A stretch of 38,263 bases of DNA from Ignavibacteria bacterium (GTDB lineage: Bacteria; Bacteroidota; Ignavibacteria; SZUA-365), in NCBI GenBank assembly GCA_016720835.1, contig JADKJW010000025.1, forward strand, positions 1 through 38,263. Direction: 5' to 3'. The position numbers and the translations under genes are program-made. The notes under the pieces were generated by a model, which was given only the letters and a program-made list of their open reading frames with translations, made no database searches and was not told the DNA's origin. Below, piece by piece: positions 35,710 through 38,263 of this stretch (positions are counted from its first letter, which is position 1; each line of letters opens with the position of its first letter).

Positions 35710-35897
35710 TGTTGAATAATCCCGCCGGAAATCGATTCATCATCCTCGACGGTCTCCAAATACAGGGTGATCGCTTCCTGGATATTGGAAAGTGCCTCCT
35801 CGCGCGAATTCCCCTCGCTGATGCATCCCGGAAGCGCCGGAACGGAAACAGTGTCCCCGCCTTCATCACTCGGCTCTAATATTACCCGCACGTTCAT
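35706..35897 (-). CDS. HicB-like antitoxin-family protein (orphan)
   Basis: 63 aa matching the short HicB/UPF0150 fold: VRVILEPSDEGGDTVSVPALPGCISEGNSREEALSNIQEAI, the typical 'vPdLPGc...eGdT.eEA..n..eai' pattern, ending LYLETVEDDES. GGAG lies 7 nt before ATG 35897. No HicA-like partner is found on either side, so it is probably an orphan antitoxin or a solo HicB-fold regulator (inferred). The ribonuclease-type toxin could have been lost, or lie outside the window. It overlaps the stop of the plus-strand gene by 4 nt. Confidence 0.8.
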   Translation of the reverse strand: MNVRVILEPSDEGGDTVSVPALPGCISEGNSREEALSNIQEAITLYLETVEDDESISGGIIQH

Positions 35898-36056
35898 TTA
35901 CAACTCCATTTCATGATATCGATAACGAAAAAGCGCCGCAGATATTCTAATGAATCACGGTCTGAGAATCAATGAAAATTGCGCCGCGACCATGAGGATC
36001 GTGTCGTTTCATGAAGCAGGAGGGGGTCTTCCGTTCGCAGGGAGAGCCTCCACGTC

Positions 36057-36143
36057 TCACATCCCGGGGATGAACTGTTTGATCGCGCCGTACACGAAGA
36101 AGAACGAGAGGAGGAACAGCGTGATGCCGAGCCGGAAGCACAT
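36057..36143 (-). CDS. Very small membrane peptide, tentative
   Basis: 28 codons starting at ATG 36143: a single hydrophobic helix (LGITLFLLSFFFVYGAI) followed by KQFIPGM. The frame is open for 14 more codons upstream, with Arg-rich sequence but no ATG. It lies between the HicB-like gene and the broken secreted-protein gene, whose stop is about 30 nt upstream. It could be a real small membrane protein or chance; there is no ribosome-binding site to settle it. Confidence 0.3.
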   Translation of the reverse strand: MCFRLGITLFLLSFFFVYGAIKQFIPGM

Positions 36144-36174
36144 CCTGCCGACCGCGCGCTCCGGGGCCCTGCGT

Positions 36175-36816
36175 TCAGCGCGACCCGCTCACTATCGTGT
36201 ACTCGCTCGGGGTGATGCCTTTCCCCTGTACCCTCTAGGATCCAGCGTGTCGTAGATGTACAGAGCGCGAAGAGTCCAACTCCCCACGGCAGGGAATGGT
36301 TCCTGAAAGCTGCGCGAGACTTGTATTGAGGTTCCGAACCTGATGCTTGTACGGCGGCGAAGCGTCCCGCAAGCTTACCGTCACGGTATCGGAGAGCAGC
36401 TCCGCAAAGGAGTCGCCTTCGCTCGTGCTGATGAGGCGCGCGGCTTGGTCCCGATCCCATACGCGGGCTTGAAGGCCCACCGGGAGGGCGATCACGTGGT
36501 GTCGATGCCCGCGATGATGAAGAAGGCGGGGGAACAGCGGAGGCGGGTTGTCGACTCTCCACGCCCGTAGCCCATAGAGCACTCCCGTGCCGTATATCCT
36601 GCACGTCCAGGTGACGACACGTGTCACGGCATTTCCGGCCCATGTGGAATCGATATACGTCCATGTATTCCCCACCGCGCCGGGCAGCAGGGCGACGACG
36701 GGTGTAAGTTCCGGCGGATCGGCGATGCCCTGTGGGCTACGCCATCGTCGCCGCAGGGGCGAGGCAGAACAGCAACGCGAGAGCGCGAGGAAATTGAGGA
36801 ACTGCGTCGGTCGCAT
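36175..36816 (-). pseudogene. Secreted protein of the xxPxxVGNTW family, multiply frameshifted
   Basis: ATG 36816 opens a signal peptide that only makes sense across two frames (MRPTQFLNFLA then ALALLFCLAPAATMA). The next segment PVVALLPGAVGNTWTYIDST is the family motif seen after the signal in 29291 and 31945. Later segments lie in further frames: PAFFIIAGIDTT, VIALPVGLQARVW, PFPAVGSWTLRALYIYDTLDPRG and finally ITPSEYTIVSGSR with TGA at 36175-36177. At least five single-base shifts are required. No sorting domain is evident. Divergent from the RluA-like gene, with a 226-nt gap. Confidence 0.6.
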
Positions 36817-37042
36817 GAAATTGTTCCTGCGTGGGTTGATGGTGTCGCGGAGGGCCGCGGAAGCAGAACGCGCCGTCCGCATGACGCGAGGCGAATCGAT
36901 GAGCCGCAATCGGGTCGTGATATCGGTTTTGAAATATCAACAACGATCGCCGGCCCGGGATTCGCTGCCTGACGTTGCTCAACCCGCCTCCATGTGCGGG
37001 ATCCGCTTCACCAGCGACGGAATCGCTATCTTCTCCGTTGCG

Positions 37043-37985
37043 ATGCGCAACAACGGATACACATACACCGACCGCATCTCGCGCGAGCACGAGGGCATGA
37101 CGGCGCTGGACTACTACGCCGCGCGGCATCCGCACTTCACGCGCGCCGAGTGGCGCGAGCGTATCGAGACGGGTCGGATCAGCTGCAACGAACGCATCCT
37201 CACGCCCGACGACAGGCTCCGCGCGGGACAGCGCCTGCAGTACTTCCGTGAGGCGTGGACGGAACCCGACGTTTCAACGGACATCCCCATCCTGTATCAG
37301 GACGCGCACTGCATGGTCTTCGACAAACCGGACGGCATGCCCGTGCTCGCGGGCGGGCTGTATCTCGAGAACGCGATGGTGATGATGCTGCGCCGCACGA
37401 TCCATCCCGCGCTCGCGCCTCTGCATCGCCTGGGGCGCGGCACCACGGGCGCCATCCTCTTCACGCGCACGCAGGAGGCGGCGGCGGCGTTCAGCGCCAT
37501 GATGCGCCGGCGGGAAATCTCAAAGACCTACCTCGCGCTCGTGCACGGCTGCGAAATGCCCGAGACCTTCACCATCGATGCCCCCATCGGGAAGGTGCCG
37601 CATGCGCGGCTCGGAGAGATTCACGACGTCACGCCGGAAGGAAAAGCGTCCGTGAGTCATTGCACGGTGCTCGCGCGAAACGCGGACGATGATACGGCGC
37701 TCGTGCGGGTGTGCGTTCCGACGGGCCGGACGCATCAGATACGGATTCACCTCTCATCTGTCGGTCATCCCCTCGTGGGCGACCGATTCTACCGCAGTTG
37801 CGGCGCGAGTGGCGAGATTCAGAGTGGATTGTCCGATACCGTCACTCCCCGGCGATGCAGGGGTACATCCTGCATTCGTGGAAGCTTCGGTACTCCGGTC
37901 GTTCACCGGCAACGACACGCCCATCGTCGCGCCCATGCGTAGGGAGATACTCGCGTGGTGCGAGCGGGTGGGGTACATCCCATGA
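37043..37985 (+). CDS. RluA-family pseudouridine-synthase-like protein lacking the usual catalytic Asp; C-terminus frameshifted
   Basis: N-terminal S4-like RNA-binding region (TALDYYAARHPHFTRAEWRE through LTPDDRLRAGQRLQYF), then the synthase domain: ILYQDAHCMVFDKPDGMPV, PLHRLGRGTTGAILFTRT, KTYLALVHG and TGRTHQIRIHLSSVGHPLVGD. The catalytic motif is normally HRLDxxTSG; here Gly replaces Asp. Such HRLG forms exist in some RluA subfamilies, but catalysis cannot be assumed. After about 37845 the expected LPGDAGYILHSWKL is split over frames, and a plausible end (FTGNDTPIVAPMRREILAW to TGA 37983-37985) is in another frame, so about three indels are present. ATG 37043 is a family-consistent start without a Shine-Dalgarno sequence. 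Confidence 0.8.
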
Positions 37986-37990
37986 CGAGA

Positions 37991-38028
37991 CAGGCCCCGT
38001 CCCGGCGGGAACGCCGGAACAGGGCCTG
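37991..38028. terminator. Bidirectional hairpin between convergent genes
   Basis: Left arm CAGGCCCCGTCCCGGCG (37991-38007), loop GGAA, right arm CGCCGGAACAGGGCCTG (38012-38028): a 17-position stem with two mismatches. It lies between the RluA-like gene and the convergent T9SS gene. There is no T tract on either side. Confidence 0.65.
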
Positions 38029-38050
38029 ACACAGTGAGAAACGCGCTCGG

Positions 38051-38263
38051 TTACGGGAGCAGAATCATCTTCCTGCCTGCGAGGCGGGTCCCGCTGCCAT
38101 CCGCCTCGGTGGCGCGCAATTCGTAGAAGTACATGCCGCCTGGCACGCGCGCGCCGTTGAGGTTGGCGCCATCCCATGCAGCGTGGTGCGTGCCGGCGTC
38201 GAGCACACCGTTGACCAGCGTGGCAACACGTTCGCCGAGCATGGAGTCGACGGTGAGCGTCAC
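38051..38263 (-). CDS. T9SS type A sorting domain of a secreted protein (partial)
   Basis: The last 70 codons of a gene whose start lies beyond the right edge of the window. VDSMLGERVATLVNGVLDAG, HHAAWDGANLNGARVPGGMY, YFYELRA and the end RLAGRKMILLP are the typical second half of a type A sorting domain, so the protein is a T9SS cargo. Nothing can be said of its functional part. It is convergent with the RluA-like gene; a strong hairpin separates them. Confidence 0.8.
   Translation of the reverse strand: MTLTVDSMLGERVATLVNGVLDAGTHHAAWDGANLNGARVPGGMYFYELRATEADGSGTRLAGRKMILLP

Overview
The window is high-GC bacterial DNA from a lineage with a type IX secretion system (T9SS), most likely the Bacteroidota/Chlorobiota (FCB) group and close to Ignavibacteria, Kapabacteria or Rhodothermia. 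The evidence is that about ten predicted secreted proteins end in a type A C-terminal sorting domain (a YPNP or QNYPNPF start, then a beta-rich stretch with LGR or FGR, then SGxYxxRL near the end). Lipoproteins with LPGC or LSAC lipoboxes and many Asp-box (BNR/VPS10) propellers fit the same group. The species cannot be fixed from the sequence.

Layout. 1-3.7 kb (+): a secreted GH13 alpha-glucan hydrolase, a secreted esterase with an N-terminal carbohydrate-binding-like domain, and a CoA-binding protein. 3.7-4.2 kb: repeat-rich non-coding DNA. 4.2-7.4 kb (-): an acyl-CoA carboxylase carboxyltransferase subunit, a membrane/coiled-coil protein and a small exported protein. 7.7-16.7 kb (+): murA, a 7-Asp-box propeller protein, a 591-aa exported protein, a 928-aa VPS10-type propeller with sorting domain, carA and msrA. 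16.9-18.6 kb (-): proS. 18.9-22.3 kb (+): an exported protein of unknown function and a vWA-domain T9SS substrate. 22.5-31 kb (-): tRNA-Arg(CCU), then a long run of small cytoplasmic genes (two YCII-type proteins, DsrE), lipoproteins, small membrane proteins and T9SS substrates. 31.1-31.9 kb (+): a small protein overlapping a HEPN-type gene, a candidate toxin-antitoxin pair. 32-36.8 kb: more T9SS substrates, several badly frameshifted, plus an orphan HicB-like protein. 37.0-38.0 kb (+): an RluA-like protein without the usual catalytic Asp. 38.05 kb to the end (-): the C-terminus of another T9SS substrate.

How the genes work together. Three kinds of content are mixed: single housekeeping genes (murA, carA without carB, proS, msrA, tRNA-Arg), a large exported or cell-surface protein load delivered by Sec plus T9SS, and small stress or defence-like modules. 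The GH13-esterase pair suggests extracellular glycan use. A family of small secreted proteins, each with a [Y/F]FPLxxGNxW-like motif just after the signal sequence, is spread over 26-37 kb.

Quality note. No coding frame is visibly broken between 5.8 and 23 kb, but at least eleven genes in 1-4.6 kb and 23.3-38 kb carry single-base frameshifts or in-frame stops, many in short C, G or A runs. This is either uneven sequence accuracy or real gene decay, and the affected entries say so. Intergenic DNA carries several families of short dispersed repeats, one of which lies inside the signal-peptide coding region of the vWA gene.
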